A DNA stretch of 33,617 bases from Gaiellales bacterium (GTDB taxonomy: Bacteria; Actinomycetota; Thermoleophilia; Gaiellales; JAICJC01): positions 1 to 33,617 of the forward strand of contig DASWRM010000010.1 in assembly GCA_036403155.1 (NCBI GenBank), read 5' to 3'. The notes beneath the pieces are model-generated. The model saw nothing but the letters and a program-made list of their open reading frames with translations, did no database searches and was not told the origin of the DNA. The position numbers and the translations under genes are program-made. Shown piece by piece: positions 23,760-30,718 of the stretch; the first letter of the stretch is position 1; every line of letters begins with the position of its first letter.

Positions 23760-25418
23760 TTACCGGCCCAGCCGGATCCGGGGCGCAGCAACCGCCGAGG
23801 CGGCAGGCAGTATAGCCACGAGCGCGGCGGCTCCAGCCGCAGGAGCAAGCGCTTCCGGATGGTGCGCGAGCGCCGCCGGGAGCCCGGCGGTGACGAGCGC
23901 GAATCCGACGCCCCACAGCGAGAGCGCCTGCACCCGGCGGGGGCCGTGGTATTGCCATGCGATCGGCAGCAGCACGCTGAATCCGACGATCGCCGCCCAC
24001 ACCATCACGGTCGCCGGGGACGCGGCCAGCGCCCGCAGGTAGACCAGCGGGTTGTCCGCTCCCGGCAGGGTGCGTGCGGCCTCGTGGGAGATCAGCGGGC
24101 CGGTGACGATGGCCACCAGACCGCCCGCCGCCGCCTCCGCCGCGCGGCGGCGCATCGTCCCGGCGGTTGCCGCCACCAGCACGACGGCGGGACCGATGCC
24201 CACCAGCGTCAGCGGGATGGCCGTCAGCGGCACCAGCAGCCGCGGCCCCGCACGGCGGCCGGCCGCGATCCATGCGGCGGCGAGCGGCGCGTAGACCAGC
24301 GCGCCCGCCTGCGCGTAGTTCCAGAACGCCGGCACCATCAGCGCAGCGGCGGCGCCGGCCGCCACCGCCGGGCGCCGCCACGCCAGGAGGGCCACCACCG
24401 CGGCAAGGGGCAGCGTCCACGACGGCGGATACACCGGAAACAGGATCAGCATGACGCCGAGCGAGAATCCCGCGAGCCCTGCGACGGCGGGCCGCTCGAG
24501 GCGATCCGGCCGCGGCAGCTCGCGCGGCTCGCGCACGTGTGCGGCGCTGACGACGTCGTCGTCCTCGGGCTCGGGCCGCAGCGCGACGAGCAGCTGGTCC
24601 CGCAGCTCGGTTGCCGACGGGCGCCGGCGCGGGTCGCGGTGGAGCGCGCGCTGGATCGTGCGCGAGAGCGCGCGGGGGAGGTCCGGCCGATCGTGCGCCA
24701 GGGGCTTCGCGCCCTTGGCCAGGCGGTCGAGCAGGTCGTTGAGCGACTTGGTGCGGAAGGGGTTGTGGCCGGTGAGCGCCTCGTAGAGCGTCAGGGCGGC
24801 CGCCCACACGTCGGTGGCGCCGGTCGCCTGCTCCCCGGCCGCCTGTTCGGGCGCCATGTAGGAGAGCGTGCCGAGCACGCGCTCGTCCATCGTCTGATCG
24901 CGTGCGTCCTCATCCCGGGCGATCCCGAAATCCGTCAGGACGATCGCGCCGTCGTCGCCGACCAGGATGTTCGACGGCTTGACGTCGCGGTGAACGACGC
25001 CCCGGGCGTGCGCGTGTGCCAGCGCGTCGGCAACCGCCGCGATCGCGCGCACCGTCTCCTCGTCGGAGAGCTGCGAGCGGTCGAGCCGCTTCCCGACCAC
25101 GAGCCGCGAGATCAGGTACGCGTGATCCTCGTCCTCCTCGACGCCCAGACAGGAATGGATGTTCGGGTGGTCGAGCTTCGTCGCGGTGCGGGCCTCGCGC
25201 GCCGCGCGTGGGGCGAAGCCCTCGACACGGCTGAAGATCTTGACGGCCACGTCGCCGCCGCCGCGCAGGTCGCGTCCGGCATACACGGTCCCGAATCCGC
25301 CGCGGCCGAGCAGCTCCGTGAGCAGGTACCGGCCCGCGATCGTGCGGCCTGTCAGCTCGGGGGTCGGTGCTGCGGTTGCGGGCTGGGCCACGACGGTGTG
25401 ATTTGCCGGTCGCGGCAA
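23760..25418 (-). CDS. Ser/Thr protein kinase with polytopic membrane C-terminal domain
   Basis: A kinase of about 552 aa. Kinase domain at about 25-285: LLGRGGFGTVYAGRDL, VAVKIF, HRDVKPSNILVGDDG, DFGIA and GTLSYMAPEQAAGEQATGATDVW. After a short acidic linker (PEPEDDDVVSA) the remaining 250 residues form roughly eight to ten hydrophobic helices, with no PASTA repeats and no recognised outer domain. TTG 25418 is chosen: GGAGAAGGAG lies directly before it, whereas the longer upstream frame enters a divergent gene. It lies 39 bp upstream of fhaA and probably leads the envelope operon, in place of the usual PknA. The membrane part is unlike the single-helix anchor of PknA/PknB. Confidence 0.87.
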   Translation of the reverse strand: MPRPANHTVVAQPATAAPTPELTGRTIAGRYLLTELLGRGGFGTVYAGRDLRGGGDVAVKIFSRVEGFAPRAAREARTATKLDHPNIHSCLGVEEDEDHAYLISRLVVGKRLDRSQLSDEETVRAIAAVADALAHAHARGVVHRDVKPSNILVGDDGAIVLTDFGIARDEDARDQTMDERVLGTLSYMAPEQAAGEQATGATDVWAAALTLYEALTGHNPFRTKSLNDLLDRLAKGAKPLAHDRPDLPRALSRTIQRALHRDPRRRPSATELRDQLLVALRPEPEDDDVVSAAHVREPRELPRPDRLERPAVAGLAGFSLGVMLILFPVYPPSWTLPLAAVVALLAWRRPAVAAGAAAALMVPAFWNYAQAGALVYAPLAAAWIAAGRRAGPRLLVPLTAIPLTLVGIGPAVVLVAATAGTMRRRAAEAAAGGLVAIVTGPLISHEAARTLPGADNPLVYLRALAASPATVMVWAAIVGFSVLLPIAWQYHGPRRVQALSLWGVGFALVTAGLPAALAHHPEALAPAAGAAALVAILPAASAVAAPRIRLGR

Positions 25419-25471
25419 GACTCCTTCTCCAAACGCCGAACCACGCCGCAATCCGCATCTGCCCACGGTGA

Positions 25472-25477
25472 TAGGGT
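25472..25477 (+). promoter_or_regulatory. -10 box of the 25484 gene (leaderless-type)
   Basis: TAGGGT ends 6 nt before GTG 25484; no ribosome-binding site is visible. The 65-bp gap to the divergent kinase start must hold both promoters. Confidence 0.45.
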
Positions 25478-25483
25478 CCGCGC

Positions 25484-26692
25484 GTGCCGCCAGACGACTT
25501 CTTCGATGGCGAATGGGAGGAGCCGAGCCGCACCCAGGAAACAGCTCCAACGCGGCCGGTCGGCGATGACAGCGCCTCCCCTGAGCGCCCTGCCCGTCCG
25601 GGTCGCACCCGCCCACGCCGCCCGTCGCCCTCCTCCCGGCCCTCCATTCCCCGCCCACCGGGCATGCCCGCGGCGCTGGAGGGGCTCGAGTGGGCGCGGC
25701 TGGGAATGCTCGCCGCCGGCATCATCGTGGTTGTCCTGTTCCTCCTGCTGCTGACGAAGGCGTGCGGCGGCAGCAGTGCGGAGAGCAAGAACAAGGAGTT
25801 CTTCGGCCAGGTCGGTGCCGTGCTGCGCAAGTCGGACCAGGCGGGACAGCAGCTGCACGAGCTGCTGCACCCCACCCAGCCGGTCAAGCGCAAGGAGCTT
25901 CTGGGTGAGGTCGCGAAGATCGAGGGTGAGACGAAGGTCGCGCTGGACGAGGCCGCCGCCCTCAAGCCGACGAAGCAGGTGGAGAGCTATCAGCCGTATC
26001 TGGTGCAGACGCTGGCGTACCGGCACGACGGGCTCGATTGCCTGAGGCGCGGCCTGCCGCAGGCGCTCAAGTCGAAGCCCGCCACGACGGGTGGGGCGCT
26101 GCTCGTGCCCTGCACGAAGCTCCTGTTCGCGTCGGACGTGATCTACACGAACTCCTACTACGCGTCTGCAGGAAAGGCGCTGCAGAACGAGAGCATCGAG
26201 CTACAGGTGCCCACGTCCGCGTTCCTGCAGGGCGGCGACGCGAGCCTCCTGACGGCGGCCGGCATGGCGTCCGTGCTGGATCGGTGGAAGCCGGGCAGCG
26301 TCGCCCACGGGCTGCACGGGCTGACGCTGGGCACCGTCATCGCCAAGGACGGCGCCGGCCAGACGACGACGCTGCATGTCGGCACCGTCAACAAGGTGAA
26401 GGCGTCCGGCCTGACTTTCCTCGTCACCGCCACGAACGGCGGCCACTACACCGAGTTCAACATCCCGGTCGTCATCACGATCGGCAGCGGCAAGAACAAG
26501 ATCGTGAAGCAGGCGGTCATCAACCAGATCGCGAGAGGATCGAGCGAGACGGTCACGATCTCGGGCTTCAGCAGCGGCGGCATCCTGCCGTTTGCCCAGT
26601 CCGTGAAGATGCGCGTCCGGGTCACCCCGGTGCCGGGTGAGCGGACGGCGAGCAACAACTCCGCCACGTACGAGATCTCGTTCAGCCTGTGA
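25484..26692 (+). CDS. Single-pass membrane protein with outer beta domain, function unknown
   Basis: A 402-aa protein. Residues 1-65 are a Pro/Arg/Ser-rich disordered cytoplasmic part; a single membrane helix follows (LGMLAAGIIVVVLFLLLLTKAC, about 72-93), then a helical outer region (FFGQVGAVLRKSDQAGQQLHELLHP...) and, from about 290, an Ig/CARDB-like beta domain (LTFLVTATNGGHYTEFNIPVVITIG... SNNSATYEISFSL). Two cysteines at LDCLRR and VPCTKL may form a disulfide. It is divergent from the kinase operon and coupled (GTGA) to a DUF4446 gene. A role in envelope biology is suggested by the neighbours and topology only. I do not recognise a named family. Confidence 0.8.
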   Translation: MPPDDFFDGEWEEPSRTQETAPTRPVGDDSASPERPARPGRTRPRRPSPSSRPSIPRPPGMPAALEGLEWARLGMLAAGIIVVVLFLLLLTKACGGSSAESKNKEFFGQVGAVLRKSDQAGQQLHELLHPTQPVKRKELLGEVAKIEGETKVALDEAAALKPTKQVESYQPYLVQTLAYRHDGLDCLRRGLPQALKSKPATTGGALLVPCTKLLFASDVIYTNSYYASAGKALQNESIELQVPTSAFLQGGDASLLTAAGMASVLDRWKPGSVAHGLHGLTLGTVIAKDGAGQTTTLHVGTVNKVKASGLTFLVTATNGGHYTEFNIPVVITIGSGKNKIVKQAVINQIARGSSETVTISGFSSGGILPFAQSVKMRVRVTPVPGERTASNNSATYEISFSL

Positions 26693-27165
26693 GCCATGCC
26701 GATCTCGCACTGCTGGTCGGTGCCGTCGCCTGTGCGCTGGCGGCGCTGCTCGCCGCGGCCCTCGGGGTGCTCTGGATGCGGGTGCGCCGAATGCGGCAGG
26801 GGCAGAGGCTCGTGCTCGGCGCCGACCAGCACGACCTGGTCGAGTACGCGGTCGGCCTGCTGGCGCGCGTCGAGAACGTCGAGGCGCGGGCCGACGGCGT
26901 CGAGCGCCGCGTCAGGCAGGTGGAGGGCCGGCTGGACGGCGTCCTGCAGCGCTGGTCGCTGCTGCGCTACGACGCTCTCGAGGGGGCCGGCGGCCGGCAA
27001 TCGCTGTCGATGGCCATGCTCGACTCGGCGTCGAACGGCGTGGTGCTCACGGCAATCCAGGACCGTGAGTACGCCCGCATCTACATCAAGCAGATCGTCG
27101 ACGGGACAAGCGATCTGGAGCTGTCCCCCGAGGAGCGGCGGGCACTGGAGCAGGCGCAGGGCTGA
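26689..27165 (+). CDS. DUF4446-type membrane-anchored protein
   Basis: A 158-aa protein: N-terminal membrane helix (LALLVGAVACALAALLAAALGVLWM), a coiled-coil-like section (VENVEARADGVERRVRQVEGRLDGVLQ) and a C-terminal region RYDALEGAGGRQSLSMAML, SNGVVLTAIQDREYARIYIKQI and LSPEERRALEQA that matches the DUF4446 pattern. In Firmicutes DUF4446 proteins often lie near parB-type genes; the function is unknown. GTG 26689 overlaps the upstream stop as GTGA, so the two are co-translated. Confidence 0.8.
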   Translation: MSHADLALLVGAVACALAALLAAALGVLWMRVRRMRQGQRLVLGADQHDLVEYAVGLLARVENVEARADGVERRVRQVEGRLDGVLQRWSLLRYDALEGAGGRQSLSMAMLDSASNGVVLTAIQDREYARIYIKQIVDGTSDLELSPEERRALEQAQG

Positions 27166-27179
27166 CCGGCCGCCCGCCG

Positions 27180-27194
27180 AGCGGGGATCCCGCT
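27180..27194. terminator. Short hairpin between convergent genes
   Basis: AGCGGG and CCCGCT with a GAT loop, in the 27-bp gap between the DUF4446 gene and the CDF exporter gene. Symmetric, so possibly bidirectional. No T tract. Confidence 0.4.
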
Positions 27195-28116
27195 AGCCGC
27201 CGCGCCGGATCTGGAGCAGCGACCGCTCCGCGCCTTTGCGCTCCACCTGCAGCGTCGTGTGCTCGACGCCGAAGTGGTTGCGCAGCATCTCGGCCGTGCG
27301 CCTGCGTACCAGCGAGGGCTCCGCATCGGGCGCAACCGTCATGTGCGCCGCAACGGCCGGGAACCCGGACGTCACCGTCCAGACGTGGAGATCGTGCACC
27401 TCCACGACGCCGTCCACCTGTGCCATCGCATGACCCATGCTCTCCACGTCGAGGCCCGGGGGCGCGGCCTCGAGCAGCACGTCGACCGATTCTCGCACCA
27501 CGGACCAGGCCGAAAGCAGGATCAGGACGGCGATCGCCAAGCTTGCGACCGGGTCCGCCGACTCCCAGCCGAACGCCAGGATCGCGGCTGCTGCGAGGAT
27601 CACTCCGACCGACGAGGCGGCGTCGGCGAACACGTGCCGCGCTGCAGCTCGGACGTTCAGGCTGGAGCCGGCGCGGATCAGCACGGCACCCGAGGCCAGA
27701 TTGAACGCCAGCCCGAGTGCGGCGACGGCCAGTGTCACGCCGCCCGAAACGGGCGGCGGGTCGGCGAGCCGTCGTCCCGCCTCCACCATCGTCGCCGCCG
27801 CGATCAGCACGAGCACCACGCCGTTGATCAGCGCGGCCAGGATCTCGGCCCGCTGCCAGCCGAACGTGCGGCGGCCGCGTGCGGGCCGTCCGGCCATCCA
27901 GCCGGCCAGCAACGCGAGCCCGAGGGCGGCGACGTCGGTGAGCAGATGCGCTGCGTCGGCGAGCAGCGCGAGGCTACCCCCCGCGACGCCGCCTGCCACC
28001 TCGGCGCCGAACACCGCCGCCGTGAGGCCGAGCGCGATGAGCAGGCCGCGCTGCCCGCGATCACGGTCGTGGGCGTGCGCGTGGTGGTGGTGCGCGTGGC
28101 CGTGCGCGTGCGCCAT
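27193..28116 (-). CDS. Cation diffusion facilitator (zinc-type CDF) exporter
   Basis: A 307-aa inner-membrane metal/proton antiporter. The N terminus is a His-rich cytoplasmic tail (HAHGHAHHHHAHAHD) typical of Zn-transporting CDFs. Six helices follow, with the metal-site motif ALLADAAHLLTDVAALGLALLAG in TM2 (HxxxD) and HVFADAASSVGVIL in TM5 (the paired HxxxD), which is the ZitB/CzcD-type site. A C-terminal ferredoxin-like domain is present (VDGVVEVHDLHVWTVTSG, HMTV, HFGVEHTTLQVE). Start: ATG 28116 is preferred over a longer frame, since it begins at the His-rich tail and lies 8 nt after a TAACCT box. Confidence 0.92.
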   Translation of the reverse strand: MAHAHGHAHHHHAHAHDRDRGQRGLLIALGLTAAVFGAEVAGGVAGGSLALLADAAHLLTDVAALGLALLAGWMAGRPARGRRTFGWQRAEILAALINGVVLVLIAAATMVEAGRRLADPPPVSGGVTLAVAALGLAFNLASGAVLIRAGSSLNVRAAARHVFADAASSVGVILAAAAILAFGWESADPVASLAIAVLILLSAWSVVRESVDVLLEAAPPGLDVESMGHAMAQVDGVVEVHDLHVWTVTSGFPAVAAHMTVAPDAEPSLVRRRTAEMLRNHFGVEHTTLQVERKGAERSLLQIRRGG

Positions 28117-28124
28117 CTCAGCCG

Positions 28125-28130
28125 AGGTTA
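28125..28130 (-). promoter_or_regulatory. -10 box of the CDF exporter gene
   Basis: TAACCT on the minus strand, 8 nt before ATG 28116. Weak -35 (TTTCCG at 28153-28148). Confidence 0.4.
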
Positions 28131-28425
28131 CTGCGTGTCCGTCGAAACGGAAACGGGCGGCAGCGGTGTCAGGTTTCCCCACGGTTGTGGCCCGAGCTCG
28201 ATGGCGTACAGCCACGGCCACCAGTCACACCAGTTCGATCCCTGGGAGGTGGCGTTGCTGGCGCCGGTGGCGGGATCGATCGGGGTGGCGGTGATTCGCT
28301 CGTTCACAGCGGCGGGTTCAGTATCGGTTGCGCATCGGACGGCGTCCGATGCGGCAGGGAACGGATTGCTCCACGGGTAGACGCGGTACCGCGAAGCGGG
28401 GATGGCACTCCTTCGCCGCCGTTCG
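28131..28425. other. Divergent intergenic region with an inverted repeat and a doubtful small ORF
   Basis: About 295 bp between the CDF exporter and the HD-GYP gene. It contains a perfect inverted repeat, arms CGCATCGGAC and GTCCGATGCG around GGC (28331-28353), and a 59-codon plus-strand ORF from ATG 28201 to TAG 28380, which starts MAYSHGHQSHQFDPWEV, includes a weakly hydrophobic stretch and has about 78% GC at third positions. It has no ribosome-binding site or adjacent -10, so I do not call it a gene. Confidence 0.4.
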
Positions 28426-28431
28426 TAGGGT
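28426..28431 (+). promoter_or_regulatory. -10 box of the HD-GYP gene (leaderless-type)
   Basis: TAGGGT ends 7 nt before GTG 28439 and decides that start over two ATG codons further upstream in the same frame. Confidence 0.45.
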
Positions 28432-28438
28432 TCCTTCC

Positions 28439-30565
28439 GTGCCGCGCACCCGGGTCACCACATTCACCGCGCCCGCCCTCGCGCCGGCCTCCGGAGCCGG
28501 GCTTGCGGCGGCGCTGGCGGATCTCAGCGGGCAGCGCGACCGCGATGCGCTGCGCCGCGCGATCTGCGAGGCAGCCGGCCGGCTTCTGGGCCTCGATGCG
28601 GTGGCGCTGGTGCGCCTGTCGCCGGACGGGTTGGTGTGCGAGGCCCGCTGGGCGCGGGCCGGCGCGCGCCCCGGCCGGGTCGGCGAGGCGCGCATGGCGA
28701 TGGCCGCCGAGATGTGCCAGGAGGCGGACGGCGCGATGTCGCAGCGGGTGTTCGGCCGGCTGCAGCTGATCGCGGTGCCGATCGTCACGGAGGGGGCCGT
28801 CAGCCATCTGCTGGCTGCGACCGCCCGTCCGACACGCGTGCTGCAGGACGGCGACCGGGGCACCGCGGCCGCGCTCGCCGCACACGCGGGCTCGTGCATC
28901 GAGATGGTCGCGGCGCTGTCGGCCGCGCGCGAGTACCTCATGCTGGAGCGTTCCGTTGCTCAGGTCGACAACACACGCGGCGACCGCGCGCTCGAGCAGA
29001 TGCAGCTCGTGCAGTCGCTGTCGGCCGCGTTCACCGGAATGCGCTCGCTGCCCGAGGTGGGGCAGGTCGTGGTCAGCCAGCTGCGCACCTTGATCGAGTA
29101 CCACTCGTGCCGGTTCTACGTGATCTCGCCGGACGGCGAGATGCTCGAACCGGTGGCCCTGCTCGGTATTGGGAAGGCGTACGAGACCGACGCGGTGGAC
29201 GACCTGGTCTGCGCAGTCGGCGAGGGCATCACCGGGCGCGCCTTCGTCGACGGCATGCCGCTTCGGATCGCGGATGCGGCCAAGGTGACCCATGGCGTCG
29301 GTATCCCAGGCACCGAGCCGATGGAGGAGTCGATGCTGGTCGCGCCGATGATCGCGGATCGCGGGCCGGTCGGGGTGATCGTGCTGAGCAAGGAGGGCCT
29401 GAACCGGTTCGACGACGACGACCTGCGGCTGCTCGAGGTGATCGCGGCGCAGGCGGCGATCGCCTGCGAGAACATCCGCCTGATCGCCGAGCAGCGGGAG
29501 GCGGCCGAGGTGTCGGAGGCGCTGCTCGAGCTGGGCGCGGCGCTCGCGCTGCAGCAGAGCATCGACGGCATCGCTGCGATGCTCGCGACCGCCATCGACC
29601 GGCTGCTCGAGTGCGCCGCGATCTCGGTCTGGCGCCGCGACGGCGACCGCCTGCTGCCGGCCACCGCGGTCGGGTACACGCCGCGCGAACAGGCGCGGCT
29701 GATGGGCATCTCGCTGCAGACGGCCGCGGATCCCGTGGCGACCGCGCTCGCCGGCCGGCGGATCTCCTCGCTGCCGGTCGAGCAGCTGCCGGCGCTCACC
29801 GGGTGCCTGGACGCCGCGCCGTCGGGCACGACCTTCGCGGTCGTGGCGATCGGCGAGCGGGCGGCAAACCGGGGCGCCGTGATCGTCCAGCGCGGGCCGC
29901 GCCGAGGCCGCATCTCCGCCCGTGACGAGCAGCTCCTCCTGGGCGTCGCCGACCAGGCGCTGCTCGCGATCACCAACAGGGCGCTGTACGACGAGCTGGA
30001 GGACTCGTTCCTCGCGACGGTGCAGGCGCTCGGGAACGCGCTCGACCTCAAGGACACGTACACCAACGACCACGCCCAGGCGCTGGTCGGCCTCTGCACC
30101 GAGGTGGCCGAGCGGCTGGGCGTGGCGGGAGCCGAGCTGCGCGACGTGAGCTTCGCCGCGGCGCTGCACGACATCGGCAAGATCCGGATCCTCAACAAGC
30201 CGGGGCCGCTGACTCCCGACGAGGTGGCCGTGATGCAGACGCACCCCGCGCTCGGCGCGCGCATCCTCCAGCCGGTCGCCGCACTGGCCGGGGCCGCCGC
30301 GCTGGTGCTGGCCTGCCACGAGCACTGGGACGGCAGCGGGTATCCGGCGGGGCGGCGCGGCGACGAGATTCCGCTCGGCGCTCGCATCATCTTCGCGTGC
30401 GACGCCTTCGACGCGATGACGACCGACCGCTGCTACCGGCCGGGGATGACCGCTCAGGATGCGATCGCCGAGCTGCGGCGCTGCTCGGGAACCGACTTCG
30501 ATCCTCGCGTGGTCGACGTGCTGGTCGCGGTGGTGTCGGCGGGGATCGACGGCAGCGCGTCCTGA
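28439..30565 (+). CDS. GAF-domain HD-GYP signalling phosphodiesterase
   Basis: A 708-aa soluble protein. Three GAF-like sensor domains are predicted, at about 25-180, 190-345 (RFYVISPDGEMLEPVALLGIG... VAPMIADRGPVGVIVLSK) and 355-510. Residues 520-705 form an HD-GYP domain with the complete metal and GYP motifs: NDHAQALVG, ALHDIGKIRILNKPGPLT, TQTHP-like MQTHPALGARI, and HEHWDGSGYPAGRRGDEIP. Such domains hydrolyse c-di-GMP or related cyclic dinucleotides; that activity is inferred from the intact motifs. There is no membrane segment, so the signals sensed are cytoplasmic. It lies directly upstream of the glnA leader, on the same strand. Confidence 0.92.
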   Translation: MPRTRVTTFTAPALAPASGAGLAAALADLSGQRDRDALRRAICEAAGRLLGLDAVALVRLSPDGLVCEARWARAGARPGRVGEARMAMAAEMCQEADGAMSQRVFGRLQLIAVPIVTEGAVSHLLAATARPTRVLQDGDRGTAAALAAHAGSCIEMVAALSAAREYLMLERSVAQVDNTRGDRALEQMQLVQSLSAAFTGMRSLPEVGQVVVSQLRTLIEYHSCRFYVISPDGEMLEPVALLGIGKAYETDAVDDLVCAVGEGITGRAFVDGMPLRIADAAKVTHGVGIPGTEPMEESMLVAPMIADRGPVGVIVLSKEGLNRFDDDDLRLLEVIAAQAAIACENIRLIAEQREAAEVSEALLELGAALALQQSIDGIAAMLATAIDRLLECAAISVWRRDGDRLLPATAVGYTPREQARLMGISLQTAADPVATALAGRRISSLPVEQLPALTGCLDAAPSGTTFAVVAIGERAANRGAVIVQRGPRRGRISARDEQLLLGVADQALLAITNRALYDELEDSFLATVQALGNALDLKDTYTNDHAQALVGLCTEVAERLGVAGAELRDVSFAAALHDIGKIRILNKPGPLTPDEVAVMQTHPALGARILQPVAALAGAAALVLACHEHWDGSGYPAGRRGDEIPLGARIIFACDAFDAMTTDRCYRPGMTAQDAIAELRRCSGTDFDPRVVDVLVAVVSAGIDGSAS

Positions 30566-30591
30566 CGCAGCCGGGCGTCCGCCCGGTTGTG

Positions 30592-30597
30592 TACAGT
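30592..30597 (+). promoter_or_regulatory. Candidate -10 box of the glnA leader
   Basis: TACAGT; transcription would start near 30604, just before the first leader hairpin. No clear -35 at 17 nt, so confidence is limited. Confidence 0.4.
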
Positions 30598-30605
30598 TGC
30601 CGCAG

Positions 30606-30651
30606 CACCCCGGACGGCGACGGCGCCGGACGGGTGAGGCGACGACGCCTC
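30606..30651 (+). promoter_or_regulatory. Tandem-hairpin leader of glnA, guanidine-II (mini-ykkC)-like riboswitch candidate
   Basis: P1: CGGCG (30615-30619), loop ACGG, CGCCG (30624-30628), extended by tandem G-A mismatches, a G-C pair and CACCC/GGGTG (30606-30610 with 30632-30636). P2: GAGGCG (30636-30641), loop ACGA, CGCCTC (30646-30651). Both loops are ACGR closed by a G-C pair, and the cores are separated by 7 nt, as in guanidine-II riboswitches. The 3' arm of P2 is also the first part of the terminator that follows, so folding of P2 should prevent termination and switch glnA on. Alternative: an ANTAR-protein antitermination site, though those have six-base loops. Confidence 0.5.
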
Positions 30652-30690
30652 CAGGCGACTCCTGCGGGAGTGGCCTGGGGGCGTTTTTTT
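30646..30690 (+). terminator. Intrinsic terminator/attenuator in the glnA leader
   Basis: CGCCTCCAGGC (30646-30656) pairs with GCCTGGGGGCG (30673-30683) over 11 bp with one G-U pair; an inner ACTCC/GGAGT hairpin with a TGCG loop continues the stem. Seven T residues follow (30684-30690). It ends 28 nt before the glnA start, so it must be read through for expression. Confidence 0.88.
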
Positions 30691-30718
30691 GTGCCCGGAA
30701 CCGGACGAAGGGAGCGAG

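Noticed and set aside
23073-25754. 893-codon open frame on the plus strand
   Set aside because: Antisense shadow of fhaA and the polytopic kinase; no recognisable motif, and the opposite strand has complete domains.
28201-28380. 59-codon ORF starting MAYSHGHQSHQ
   Set aside because: No ribosome-binding site, no adjacent -10 box, lower third-position GC than neighbours, and it contains the 28331 inverted repeat; kept only as a note in the intergenic entry.
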